From Gammaproteobacteria bacterium (GTDB lineage: Bacteria > Pseudomonadota > Gammaproteobacteria > Enterobacterales > Psychrobiaceae): 11,601 bases of DNA. The position numbers and the translations under genes were made by a program. The stretch lies in contig JABSRS010000070.1 of assembly GCA_013214885.1 (NCBI GenBank), positions 1 to 11,601 of the forward strand, written 5' to 3'. The notes beneath the pieces were generated by a model. It ran no database searches and was not told the origin of the DNA. It worked only from the letters and a program-made list of their open reading frames with translations. Within the stretch, counting starts at the first letter, position 1. Each line of letters opens with the position of its first letter. Positions 1 to 6,213 of this stretch are shown one piece after another.

Positions 1-153
1 ACTTGGGCTGTTGGTTAGCTTATTAAGCCAAGTAGTCATTTGCTGGGCGTAAAGTAACTCATTGGCAATTTGAGCACCATCAACGGTTACTTTTTTTGGA
101 TCGCCACGGTGCAGTTCATCGATGGCGTTGAGCGTGTTGGTCAAATTTGTCAT
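1..153 (-). CDS. DUF4202 family protein, N-terminal part only
   Basis: The first 51 residues are present; the rest lies beyond the left edge. The start is the ATG at 151-153, preceded by a CAGGA ribosome site 7-11 bases upstream, within the 12 bases that separate it from the arsJ stop codon. The visible protein begins MTNLTNTLNAIDELHRGDP and continues with VDG and ELLYAQQMTTWLNKL. These match what I recall of DUF4202 proteins (AID..N..DP, then VDG, then ELLYAQRM..WL), a family with no established biochemical function. The close spacing to arsJ suggests co-transcription with the arsenate-resistance genes, so a role linked to arsenic is a reasonable inference but is not shown. The family call rests only on the N-terminus. 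Confidence 0.72.
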   Translation of the reverse strand, partial: MTNLTNTLNAIDELHRGDPKKVTVDGAQIANELLYAQQMTTWLNKLTNSPS

Positions 154-165
154 GGTCAGTTCCTG

Positions 166-1380
166 TTAAGTAACCTTTGTTTTAATCTGGTTATTATGTC
201 TGGGTAGATCGCGTGAAATCAATGCTGCGATAAGTATAAACAGGCTCGAAATCAATAAACAAGCAATAAGACCAAATTTTTCAAATACTAAACCTGATAA
301 TAAAGTCCCGATTAGTCGACCTGATGCATTCGCCATGTAGTAAAACCCAATGTCGAGCGATACCGCGTCCCGATCGGCATAATCAACAATTAAAAAGCTA
401 TGCAGCGATGAGTTAATTGCAAATAAGGCGCCAAAAATAAGTAAGCCAATAATTAATGATAGGTCATTGGGTAATTGATAATACAAGGCCAATGCAATAA
501 AGACTGGTACGCTCACTAGGGCTAATGCCCAAGTAAATGCTGATTTACCATCGGGAACTTGCTTGGTGGCAATAATCATTGGGGCCAATGTTTGCACCAC
601 GCCATAGCCAATGATCCATAAAGCCAAAAATGAACCAACTTGGTAATGATCCCACTGCAATTGCTGGGTTAAATACACTGGTAGTGCAATAACAAACCAG
701 ACATCGCGCGCGCCAAATAAGAATAATCGTGCTGCAGAAAGTTGATTAATGGCTCGGCTCTTGGAAAATATTTGGCTAAACTTGGGTTTGTTTTTTGCCT
801 TACCCAGTTCTTGAGTTAAACAACACAGACTAAACAGCCACACCATGGTGAGCACAGCGACTAAGGATAAAATTGCGCTGTGAAAGCCCCAAAGTGTCAG
901 CAGCAGTGAGCCAATAAAAAAACCAACGCCTTTAAGCGCATTCTTAGAACCAGTTAACAGCGCAACCCAGCGAAACAGTTTGCTCTGAGCATCGGGTGGC
1001 ACTAAGGTTTTTATTGCACTTTTAGCGCTCATTTTATTGAGATCTTTGGCAATGCCACTGATCGCTTGCGCTAACATTACCCAAGCGACACTTAGGGTAT
1101 CGGAGGGCACTAATAACATCGCCAATGCGGCTACTTGTAAGCCGAGTCCAATATTCATGGTACGATTAAGGCCGATCCGCGCGCCAAGGTAGCCACCACA
1201 CAAATTAGTGACCACGCCAAAAAACTCATAAAACAAAAACAAGCTAGCGATCGCGAGTGGACTGTAACCCAGCTGATGAAAGTGCAATACCACTAGCATT
1301 CTTAGCGCGCCATCGGTGACGGTAAAAGTCCAATAGTTACCAGTGACTAACAAGTATTGCTTTAATGGCGAGTTAAACAT
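166..1380 (-). CDS. arsJ: ArsJ, organoarsenical efflux permease (MFS)
   Basis: ArsJ is an inner-membrane major-facilitator transporter of 404 residues that exports 1-arseno-3-phosphoglycerate. This unstable product of GAPDH acting on arsenate breaks down outside the cell to arsenate and 3-phosphoglycerate. The N-terminal signature is clear: NYWTFTVTDGALRMLVVLHF, then FLFYEFFGVVTNLCGGYLGAR, followed by a series of hydrophobic segments consistent with about 12 membrane helices. I use the ATG at 1378-1380, not a possible upstream ATG at 1441-1443, because the extra 21 residues are not hydrophobic, would overlap gapdh, and do not resemble the family. The start overlaps the gapdh stop as TGATG, which favours translational coupling. 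Its neighbours gapdh and arsR confirm the assignment. Nothing appears broken. Confidence 0.93.
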   Translation of the reverse strand: MFNSPLKQYLLVTGNYWTFTVTDGALRMLVVLHFHQLGYSPLAIASLFLFYEFFGVVTNLCGGYLGARIGLNRTMNIGLGLQVAALAMLLVPSDTLSVAWVMLAQAISGIAKDLNKMSAKSAIKTLVPPDAQSKLFRWVALLTGSKNALKGVGFFIGSLLLTLWGFHSAILSLVAVLTMVWLFSLCCLTQELGKAKNKPKFSQIFSKSRAINQLSAARLFLFGARDVWFVIALPVYLTQQLQWDHYQVGSFLALWIIGYGVVQTLAPMIIATKQVPDGKSAFTWALALVSVPVFIALALYYQLPNDLSLIIGLLIFGALFAINSSLHSFLIVDYADRDAVSLDIGFYYMANASGRLIGTLLSGLVFEKFGLIACLLISSLFILIAALISRDLPRHNNQIKTKVT

Positions 1381-2390
1381 CAAACCTGATCCATTTGTCC
1401 AACTAAAATGGCCAATTCGGCAGCGCGGTTGGCATAACCCCATTCATTGTCATACCACACATAGAGCTTCACTTGGGTGTTGTTAACCACCATGGTTGAT
1501 GGCGCATCGATAATTGATGAGCGGGGATCGGTGCGATAATCAATTGATACCAGTGGGCGCTCTTCGAACCCTAAAATACCATCAAGTTCGTTTTCACTTG
1601 CTTGCTTGAGTAATTGGTTTACTTCTTCGACACTGGTGTCGCGCAGCATTTCAAATACGCAGTCGGTTAACGAAGCGTTCGCTAAAGGGACGCGAATAGC
1701 GTGGCCATTTAATTTACCGGCTAGCTCGGGGAAAATGTTAGTGATAGCGGTTGCCGAGCCCGTCGTAGTAGGAATTAAGCTCATGCCGCAGGCGCGTGCA
1801 CGGCGTAAATCTTTATGCGGCGCATCTAAAATCGTTTGGGTGTTGGTAATATTATGAATCGTGGTCATCGACCCATGCTTAATCCCAATACTATCGTGAA
1901 GCACTTTAACCACGGGCGCTAAACAGTTGGTAGTACAAGATGCCGCGGTGACTATTGGGTGTTGGTCTTTATTATAAAGGTGCTGATTGATCCCCATGAC
2001 AATATTTAATACCCCAGCTTCTTTTACTGGTGCTGTAACGACAACTCGCTTAACGCCTTGATCAAGATAAGCCTGTAATAAGGCCTTGGTTTTCATTTTC
2101 CCTGAGCCCTCAAGCACGACATCGCAGTTTGACCAATCGGTGGCCGCAATATCGGTGTGATGAGTAACTTTTATGTGGTGATGCTCGATCAGCATATTAC
2201 TTTCAGCATGAGTGGCTTCGTGGTGCCAGCGGCCATGAATCGAGTCAAAGTTTAATAGATGCGCTAGAGTCGCCACGTCACCCGCGGGATCGTTAATTTG
2301 AATGATGTCGACATCGGGGTGATCAAAAGCAACGCGCATTGCCAAACGACCCATGCGACCAAAACCATTGATGCCAATTTTAATTTTCAT
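1380..2390 (-). CDS. gapdh: ArsJ-associated glyceraldehyde-3-phosphate dehydrogenase
   Basis: This is a 336-residue cytoplasmic NAD-dependent GAPDH, the normal length for the family. It has the nucleotide-binding loop NGFGRMGR (residues 8-15), IND around residue 34, the active-site motif SCTTNC with catalytic Cys152, the base His179 in [10 protein letters not shown], and the C-terminal [11 protein letters not shown]. In arsJ operons the dedicated GAPDH uses arsenate in place of phosphate, giving 1-arseno-3-phosphoglycerate for export by ArsJ. The ATG start has an AAAGAG ribosome site about 9 bases upstream, and 44 bases separate it from arsR. I assign it to arsenate resistance rather than central glycolysis because of its position between arsR and arsJ. 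Substrate preference cannot be read from the sequence. Confidence 0.93.
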   Translation of the reverse strand: MKIKIGINGFGRMGRLAMRVAFDHPDVDIIQINDPAGDVATLAHLLNFDSIHGRWHHEATHAESNMLIEHHHIKVTHHTDIAATDWSNCDVVLEGSGKMKTKALLQAYLDQGVKRVVVTAPVKEAGVLNIVMGINQHLYNKDQHPIVTAASCTTNCLAPVVKVLHDSIGIKHGSMTTIHNITNTQTILDAPHKDLRRARACGMSLIPTTTGSATAITNIFPELAGKLNGHAIRVPLANASLTDCVFEMLRDTSVEEVNQLLKQASENELDGILGFEERPLVSIDYRTDPRSSIIDAPSTMVVNNTQVKLYVWYDNEWGYANRAAELAILVGQMDQV

Positions 2391-2434
2391 AATTTACTAC
2401 TCTTTAGTGAAACTAATATCAGAATAACCACAGC

Positions 2435-2785
2435 TTAAGCACAGCAAGCTTGGTTGCGGCTAGGGCGAGAGCCCATGCCATTGAGCCGAGATAAGCTCTG
2501 TGCAACGTAGTCAGTGTTTTGGCTGAGGGTTTGATTAATGCCGGTTAGTGCCCAATCTTTTAATTGGCTATTGAGTCGATAAAATATCCATTGGCCTTGG
2601 CGGCGATCCGTGACCAGTCCCGCTTGCTTTAATTGTGCCAGATGGCGTGAAATTTTAGGCTGACTTAGATCGAGAGCTACCATCAGTTCACAGACACAAA
2701 GTTCCTGCTGGTGGCACAATAACAAAATGCTTTGCAGCCGAGTTTCATCACTCAACGCTTTATAAAAAGTAATAGGATTCATCAT
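2435..2785 (-). CDS. arsR: ArsR-family arsenic-responsive repressor
   Basis: This 116-residue winged-helix repressor is expected to bind DNA upstream of its own operon and release it when trivalent arsenic binds. The fold is plain: SDETRLQSILLL, then ELCVCELMVALDLSQPKISRHLAQLKQAGL (residues 28-57), which contains the recognition helix, and RRQGQWIFYRL. It closely resembles the E. coli R773/chromosomal ArsR type. The arsenite site has Cys30 and Cys32 in ELCVCEL, but the third cysteine of the R773 protein is replaced by Met35. There is also Cys24 and a C-terminal pair, Cys114-Cys115. Two adjacent ATG codons lie at 2780-2785; the first is used here, but either is possible. The gene is first in the operon and diverges from the mscS-type gene. 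Confidence 0.93.
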   Translation of the reverse strand: MMNPITFYKALSDETRLQSILLLCHQQELCVCELMVALDLSQPKISRHLAQLKQAGLVTDRRQGQWIFYRLNSQLKDWALTGINQTLSQNTDYVAQSLSRLNGMGSRPSRNQACCA

Positions 2786-2803
2786 CTACTCACTGGACTC
2801 TTA

Positions 2804-2840
2804 ATATATGAAATAGTGTATATATGTTTTTCCGTATATT
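2804..2840. promoter_or_regulatory. Candidate ArsR operator over the arsR promoter
   Basis: On the plus strand ATATATG occurs at 2804-2810 and again at 2820-2826, 16 bases apart. The second copy continues as ATATATGTTTTT followed by CCGTATATT. This resembles, from memory, the E. coli chromosomal ars operator core (ATATATGTTTTTGACTT). It lies across the -10 box and spacer of the arsR promoter, where a repressor would block polymerase. AT-rich sequence gives such matches easily, so the exact site is uncertain. Confidence 0.45.
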
Positions 2841-2843
2841 CAA
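2815..2843 (-). promoter_or_regulatory. arsR operon promoter (predicted)
   Basis: Read on the minus strand there is a -35 TTGAAT (2838-2843), a 17-base spacer and a -10 TACACT (2815-2820). Transcription would start near 2808, giving a leader of about 22 bases before arsR. The boxes match the sigma70 consensus moderately (four of six bases each), but spacing and position are right. Confidence 0.55.
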
Positions 2844-2848
2844 GTTGG

Positions 2849-2877
2849 TTGTACAATATGGCTGTTAACTTTATAAT
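2849..2877 (+). promoter_or_regulatory. Promoter of the mscS-type gene (predicted)
   Basis: A perfect -10 hexamer TATAAT at 2872-2877 lies 17 bases after TTGTAC (2849-2854), 38 bases before the GTG start at 2916. It diverges from the arsR promoter; the two -35 boxes are only five bases apart, so a protein bound here could affect both. Confidence 0.6.
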
Positions 2878-2915
2878 TTCGCCTCGAGGATTCACCACAA
2901 CAAAATGGAGTTAGC

Positions 2916-3791
2916 GTGACAGAGCAAACACAAACCCCAGATCCACTATCAGCGGTAACGCTGTTAAAGGATGAACTTGATCAAATGACTAAGTTCTATG
3001 ATCTGATTATCGATTTTTTTTCTAATTATAGTTTTCAGTTAGTTGGTGCATTAATCATTTTTTGTATTGGTTATGTGATCGCTGGAAAGATATCCAATGT
3101 CGTGTTACGTATATGCGAGACCAACCAGCTCGATGTCACCTTAAGTCGTTTTTTAGCTAATACCTCTAAAATGTTAATCGTGGTGATGATAACTATTGTC
3201 GCGCTGGGCAAGTTAGGCATCAGCGTCACGCCGTTTATTGCAGCAATTGGCGCCGTGTCATTAGGTGTTGGCTTAGCCTTGCAAGGCCTATTGGCTAATT
3301 ACGCCGCTGGTTTTAACATCATTATTATTCGACCATTTGTGGTGGGCGATACCATTAAAGTGCAAGGAGTAACAGGAATAGTCAAAGAGGTGCTACTGGC
3401 TTACACCATCTTGATTGACCAAGATGATGTTGAGATTATGATCCCCAATAAGCATATTGTTGGCGAAGTACTACACAATTCAAAACATGACTCATTGTTA
3501 GAGCTTAGCGTCGGCATTTCTTACGATCATAACCCGCTGGAGGTCGTGACGTTACTCGAACAAGTATTTAGCCAGTTAGCTATCGTTAGCACAGCCAGAC
3601 CGGTACAAATTGGTATTAATGAGTTTGGCGATAGCGCGATTAATCTTGAGGTTAGAATGTGGGCGCCAACAGCAAAAATTCATCAAGCTAAGTTTGATGC
3701 CTATCGCGCTATTTATTTGGCCCTCGATCAAGCCAATATTAAAATTCCTTACCCACAACGCGATGTCCATATGGTCACGCCAACAAGTTAA
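2916..3791 (+). CDS. MscS-family small-conductance mechanosensitive channel
   Basis: This 291-residue inner-membrane channel opens under membrane tension to release solutes after osmotic downshift. Its length is close to the 286 residues of E. coli MscS. After a hydrophilic N-terminus there are three hydrophobic segments, near residues 39-57, 83-99 and 105-137. The last carries the Gly/Ala-rich pore helix GAVSLGVGLALQGLLANYAAG. The cytoplasmic beta domain follows with RPFVVGDTI (139-147) and IPNKHIVGEV (176-185). The start is a GTG with a strong GGAG site seven bases upstream; no ATG is better placed. It diverges from arsR, which may be chance or may mean shared control. Its stop codon overlaps that of the converging DUF1353 gene. 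I give no symbol because several mscS paralogues usually exist per genome. Confidence 0.93.
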   Translation: MTEQTQTPDPLSAVTLLKDELDQMTKFYDLIIDFFSNYSFQLVGALIIFCIGYVIAGKISNVVLRICETNQLDVTLSRFLANTSKMLIVVMITIVALGKLGISVTPFIAAIGAVSLGVGLALQGLLANYAAGFNIIIIRPFVVGDTIKVQGVTGIVKEVLLAYTILIDQDDVEIMIPNKHIVGEVLHNSKHDSLLELSVGISYDHNPLEVVTLLEQVFSQLAIVSTARPVQIGINEFGDSAINLEVRMWAPTAKIHQAKFDAYRAIYLALDQANIKIPYPQRDVHMVTPTS

Positions 3792-4219
3792 TCTTGTTTG
3801 GGAGCTTGCAACACGATTTTTTTTTGTTGTGGGCTCGCATAAGGTTTACCAAATTTACGCAATCCTTTGTAATAGATTGACGCCCAAAACGAAGATACGC
3901 CATCTTGCTTGCAAATATCCTTGAACAACTGATCTGCCGTTTTACGGTGAGTTCGAGCGACTAACTCTTGATGGCGCATTAACTGATAAAGTGCATCATG
4001 AACCAGTGATGCTCGCATATTGTGTGGTGTATCCTTAACGGGTCCCGATGGACCATCCCACGCATAACCCGCATTGACCGTTAATAGCCCTTGGCGGTCT
4101 AGTTCGATATACGGCGTTATAATGTGATGTTTTGGAATAATCGCAATCATTAGCTCATAACGTTCGGCCAGTTGATATTTATAATCACTGCGGTAAGCAA
4201 TATATCCTTGGGTTGTCAT
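3788..4219 (-). CDS. DUF1353 family protein
   Basis: This 143-residue protein of unknown function contains the DUF1353 core: GYAWDGPSGPV followed by TPHNMRASLVHDALYQLMR. The family is often found in phage tail/lysis regions and as single chromosomal genes. The conserved His-Asp pair (VHDALYQL) looks like a functional site, but no reaction is established. I choose the ATG at 4217-4219 because GAGG lies six bases upstream. A GTG at 4270 and an ATG at 4231 are in frame but have no ribosome site, and a predicted promoter would start transcription near 4268. A run of nine A residues near the 3' end (plus strand 3817-3825) encodes Lys-Lys and could slip. No phage genes lie nearby. The stop codon overlaps that of mscS. 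Confidence 0.82.
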   Translation of the reverse strand: MTTQGYIAYRSDYKYQLAERYELMIAIIPKHHIITPYIELDRQGLLTVNAGYAWDGPSGPVKDTPHNMRASLVHDALYQLMRHQELVARTHRKTADQLFKDICKQDGVSSFWASIYYKGLRKFGKPYASPQQKKIVLQAPKQD

Positions 4220-4274
4220 AAATGGCCTCATTAATGTTGATATTTTTTGATCAGCTGCTAGGATTTCCACCTTG

Positions 4275-4302
4275 ATAATAGCAAAACTGGCTTAAGTGGA
4301 AA
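4275..4302 (-). promoter_or_regulatory. Promoter of the DUF1353 gene (predicted)
   Basis: On the minus strand TTTCCA (4297-4302) is followed after 16 bases by TATTAT (4275-4280). Transcription would begin near 4268, at the alternative GTG, which supports the downstream ATG at 4219 as the real start. Confidence 0.4.
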
Positions 4303-4459
4303 TAGCCACCTGTTATTCTCTTGTTAAAATTTAGATCCATTAAATTTTGTACAAATAGTGGTTTTGTAGTTTGATGTGCTAGTTTTAGCGTTTAATTTGG
4401 AGTTATACTCTAATTTTGGCGTCATTGCTGCGCGTACATTCTGTCAGAACAGATATAGA

Positions 4460-4485
4460 ATGTTTCGCCTGAAAGCTCGAAACAT
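4460..4485. repeat. Inverted repeat upstream of putP, 8-base arms
   Basis: ATGTTTCG (4460-4467) and CGAAACAT (4478-4485) are perfect inverted copies with a 10-base loop. The loop begins with CCTGA (4468-4472), which can pair instead with TCAGG (4485-4489), giving a competing hairpin. It may be a protein-binding site in DNA or an RNA element in the putP leader; the sequence alone does not decide. Confidence 0.6.
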
Positions 4486-4527
4486 CAGGTTACATATTTT
4501 GAATCATCCAAAAATGCAACTGATGAT

Positions 4528-4568
4528 AAAACAATCAGTAAAACCAACTCTAATGATATGATTGTTTT
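4528..4568. repeat. Inverted repeat just before putP, 10-base arms
   Basis: AAAACAATCA (4528-4537) and TGATTGTTTT (4559-4568) are perfect inverted copies with a 21-base loop. The right arm runs into a further T (4569), so the structure looks like a weak, low-GC terminator or attenuator 37 bases before the putP start. The left arm overlaps ATCAGT (4534-4539), which can pair with ACTGAT (4519-4524), so two hairpins are mutually exclusive. Confidence 0.55.
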
Positions 4569-4604
4569 TAATGTGCCAAATACTAAAATAAAGAGAATAA
4601 TAAT

Positions 4605-6098
4605 ATGATTGAAAATAATCTGGCGATAACCGGAACGTTTATCGCGTATCTGATTTTAATGATGGCAATTGGATTATATGCCTACAAACGTACTAAAGAT
4701 TCTACCGATTACTTTTTAGGGGGTCGTACCCTAGGTCCTTGGCCAACCGCTATTTCGGCTGGTGCTTCTGACATGAGCGGCTGGTTACTCCTTGGCTTAC
4801 CTGGCTTTGCCTTTACCTCTGGTGCCACCTCATTGTGGCTAGCTGGTGGCTTGCTACTTGGCACATGGGCCAACTGGATTGTTTGTGCTAAGCGCTTACG
4901 AACATTTAGTATTGAAGCTGACAATGCATTAACACTACCTGAGTTCTTTGCCCGTCGTTTTGATGATCAATCTAAATTACTCCAAACTATCTCAGCATTT
5001 TTCATCTTAATGTTTTTCCTGTTCTATACCAGCTCTGGTTTAGTGGCGGGTGGCAAGTTATTTGAAACGGTATTTGGACTCGATTATCAAGTTGCAGTCA
5101 TTATTGGCACGCTATGTGTGGTTTCTTATACCTTGTTTGGTGGTTTCTTAGCGGTATCGTGGACCGACTTGGTCCAAGGTTTATTAATGGCTGCAGCGTT
5201 GGTTGCTGTACCGTTAGTATCGATGGAAGGCAGTTTTTCTGATCTATCGAATTCAATCGCTGCGAAGAATCCACAATTACTCGATATGTTTACCAATGCC
5301 AGCGGTGAATCAATGTCAGCCATCGCGATTATTTCATTAGTTGCTTGGGGACTTGGTTACTTTGGTCAGCCACATATTTTAGCGCGCTTTAATGCATCTC
5401 GTAGCAATAAAGACTTAACCGTTGCCCGTCACATTGCCGTAACGTGGACCACTATTTCAATGGCTGGTGCCTTGTTAGTTGGTTTAGTTGGGATGATCTA
5501 TGTTGATACCCATCTTGGCGGTGAACTTGCTGATAGTGAAACTATCTTTATGCTGTTGGTTAACGCGGTGTTCCACCCAATTGTTGCGGGCATATTATTA
5601 GCGGCAATCTTGGCTGCGGTAATGAGCACTGCTGATTCACAATTATTGGTGTCATCATCGGCGCTGGCAGAAGATTTCTACAAGCAATTAATTCGCCCTG
5701 ATGCTTCGCAAAGTGAAATTGTGATGGTTGGTCGCTTAGGTGTTGTTGGTCTGTCACTGATTGCCTTGGTCCTGGCGTTTAATCCAGAAAGTTCAGTACT
5801 TGGTCTGGTGTCATATGCCTGGGCTGGCTTTGGTGCTGCATTTGGTCCTGCGCTGATCTTCGCGCTGTACTGGAAACGGATGAATCGTAATGGCGCACTG
5901 GCTGGTATTCTAGTTGGTGGTATTACCGTGGTTATTTGGAAAGAGCTATCTGGCGGGATTTTCGAGCTATTCGAAATTGTCCCAGGGTTCGCTTTGGCCT
6001 CTATTGCCATCGTAGTTGTTAGCTTAATGACTAAACCACCATCGAGTAAGATCGCTGATCTGATCGAGCGCGTCGAAAAAAATCTCGCCCAGGGTTAA
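4605..6098 (+). CDS. putP: PutP, sodium/proline symporter
   Basis: This 497-residue inner-membrane carrier of the sodium:solute symporter family imports L-proline with Na+, close in length to E. coli PutP (about 502). Similarity to E. coli PutP is strong along the whole protein: DYFLGGRTLGPW, SAGASDMSGWLLLGLPG with the essential Asp56 (E. coli Asp55), FGGFLAVSWTD, WGLGYFGQPHILARF, AAVMSTADSQLL with Ser341/Thr342 at the Na+ site, and SYAWAGFGAAFGP. The ATG has an AAAGAG site about 10 bases upstream. putA is not in the window, so the catabolic partner must lie elsewhere. An intrinsic terminator follows. Control is likely through the inverted repeats in the leader, but no regulator is identified. 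Confidence 0.93.
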   Translation: MIENNLAITGTFIAYLILMMAIGLYAYKRTKDSTDYFLGGRTLGPWPTAISAGASDMSGWLLLGLPGFAFTSGATSLWLAGGLLLGTWANWIVCAKRLRTFSIEADNALTLPEFFARRFDDQSKLLQTISAFFILMFFLFYTSSGLVAGGKLFETVFGLDYQVAVIIGTLCVVSYTLFGGFLAVSWTDLVQGLLMAAALVAVPLVSMEGSFSDLSNSIAAKNPQLLDMFTNASGESMSAIAIISLVAWGLGYFGQPHILARFNASRSNKDLTVARHIAVTWTTISMAGALLVGLVGMIYVDTHLGGELADSETIFMLLVNAVFHPIVAGILLAAILAAVMSTADSQLLVSSSALAEDFYKQLIRPDASQSEIVMVGRLGVVGLSLIALVLAFNPESSVLGLVSYAWAGFGAAFGPALIFALYWKRMNRNGALAGILVGGITVVIWKELSGGIFELFEIVPGFALASIAIVVVSLMTKPPSSKIADLIERVEKNLAQG

Positions 6099-6130
6099 TT
6101 CCCACCCGAAATAAATATTAGTAAAAATTG

Positions 6131-6162
6131 CAGTCATGAGTTCGCTCATGACTGGATTTTTG
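6131..6162 (+). terminator. Rho-independent terminator of putP
   Basis: A perfect 10-base-pair stem (CAGTCATGAG / CTCATGACTG) is closed by a stable UUCG tetraloop and followed by GATTTTTG. It lies 32 bases after the putP stop. An A-run (6123-6127) upstream of the stem could let it act weakly on the other strand too, though no gene there needs it. Confidence 0.9.
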
Positions 6163-6213
6163 CGCCCAAAATTAATGTTAAACCCGTAAAATTTATATCT
6201 AATTAGGATTCAA

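Larger units (their letters stand above)
4220..4604. other. Intergenic leader between DUF1353 gene and putP
   Basis: This 385-base region separates the divergent DUF1353 gene and putP. It is AT-rich and I see no convincing gene in it; a 61-codon open frame (4376-4561) has no ribosome site and an unremarkable composition. It contains the DUF1353 promoter at its left end and several inverted repeats in its right half (TTCTG/CAGAA at 4439-4449, and those listed separately). No strong sigma70 promoter for putP stands out. Candidate boxes are TATACT at 4404-4409, and TTGAAT at 4499-4504 without a good -10. One GTTGCA-type hexamer (minus strand, 4515-4520) matches the E. coli PutA half-site, but a single copy may be chance. 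The putP ribosome site is AAAGAG near 4590. Confidence 0.6.

Noticed and set aside
1381..1443. Extended N-terminus for ArsJ from an ATG at 1441-1443
   Set aside because: The extra 21 residues are antisense-free read-through of gapdh coding sequence in another frame, do not resemble ArsJ, and the TGATG start at 1380 fits the family.
1606..1857. Plus-strand open frame inside gapdh
   Set aside because: It is antisense to a well-supported gene and has no recognisable protein features.
2732..2914. Plus-strand open frame across the arsR-mscS promoter region
   Set aside because: It overlaps arsR and both predicted promoters and has no plausible ribosome site or family resemblance.
3808..3832. CAACA...TGTTG with a run of nine T as a terminator for mscS
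   Set aside because: The T-run is in the loop rather than after the stem, and the sequence is explained by DUF1353 coding codons.
4460..4489. H-type RNA pseudoknot from the two interleaved stems
   Set aside because: There are no spare bases to cross the grooves and base 4485 is needed by both stems, so the stems can only alternate.
4515..4520. PutA operator (GTTGCA type) before putP
   Set aside because: Only one hexamer is present; the E. coli control region uses several, and one match is likely by chance.
4376..4561. 61-codon open frame in the putP leader
   Set aside because: No ribosome site, no recognisable domain, and it is filled with inverted repeats that fit a regulatory region better.
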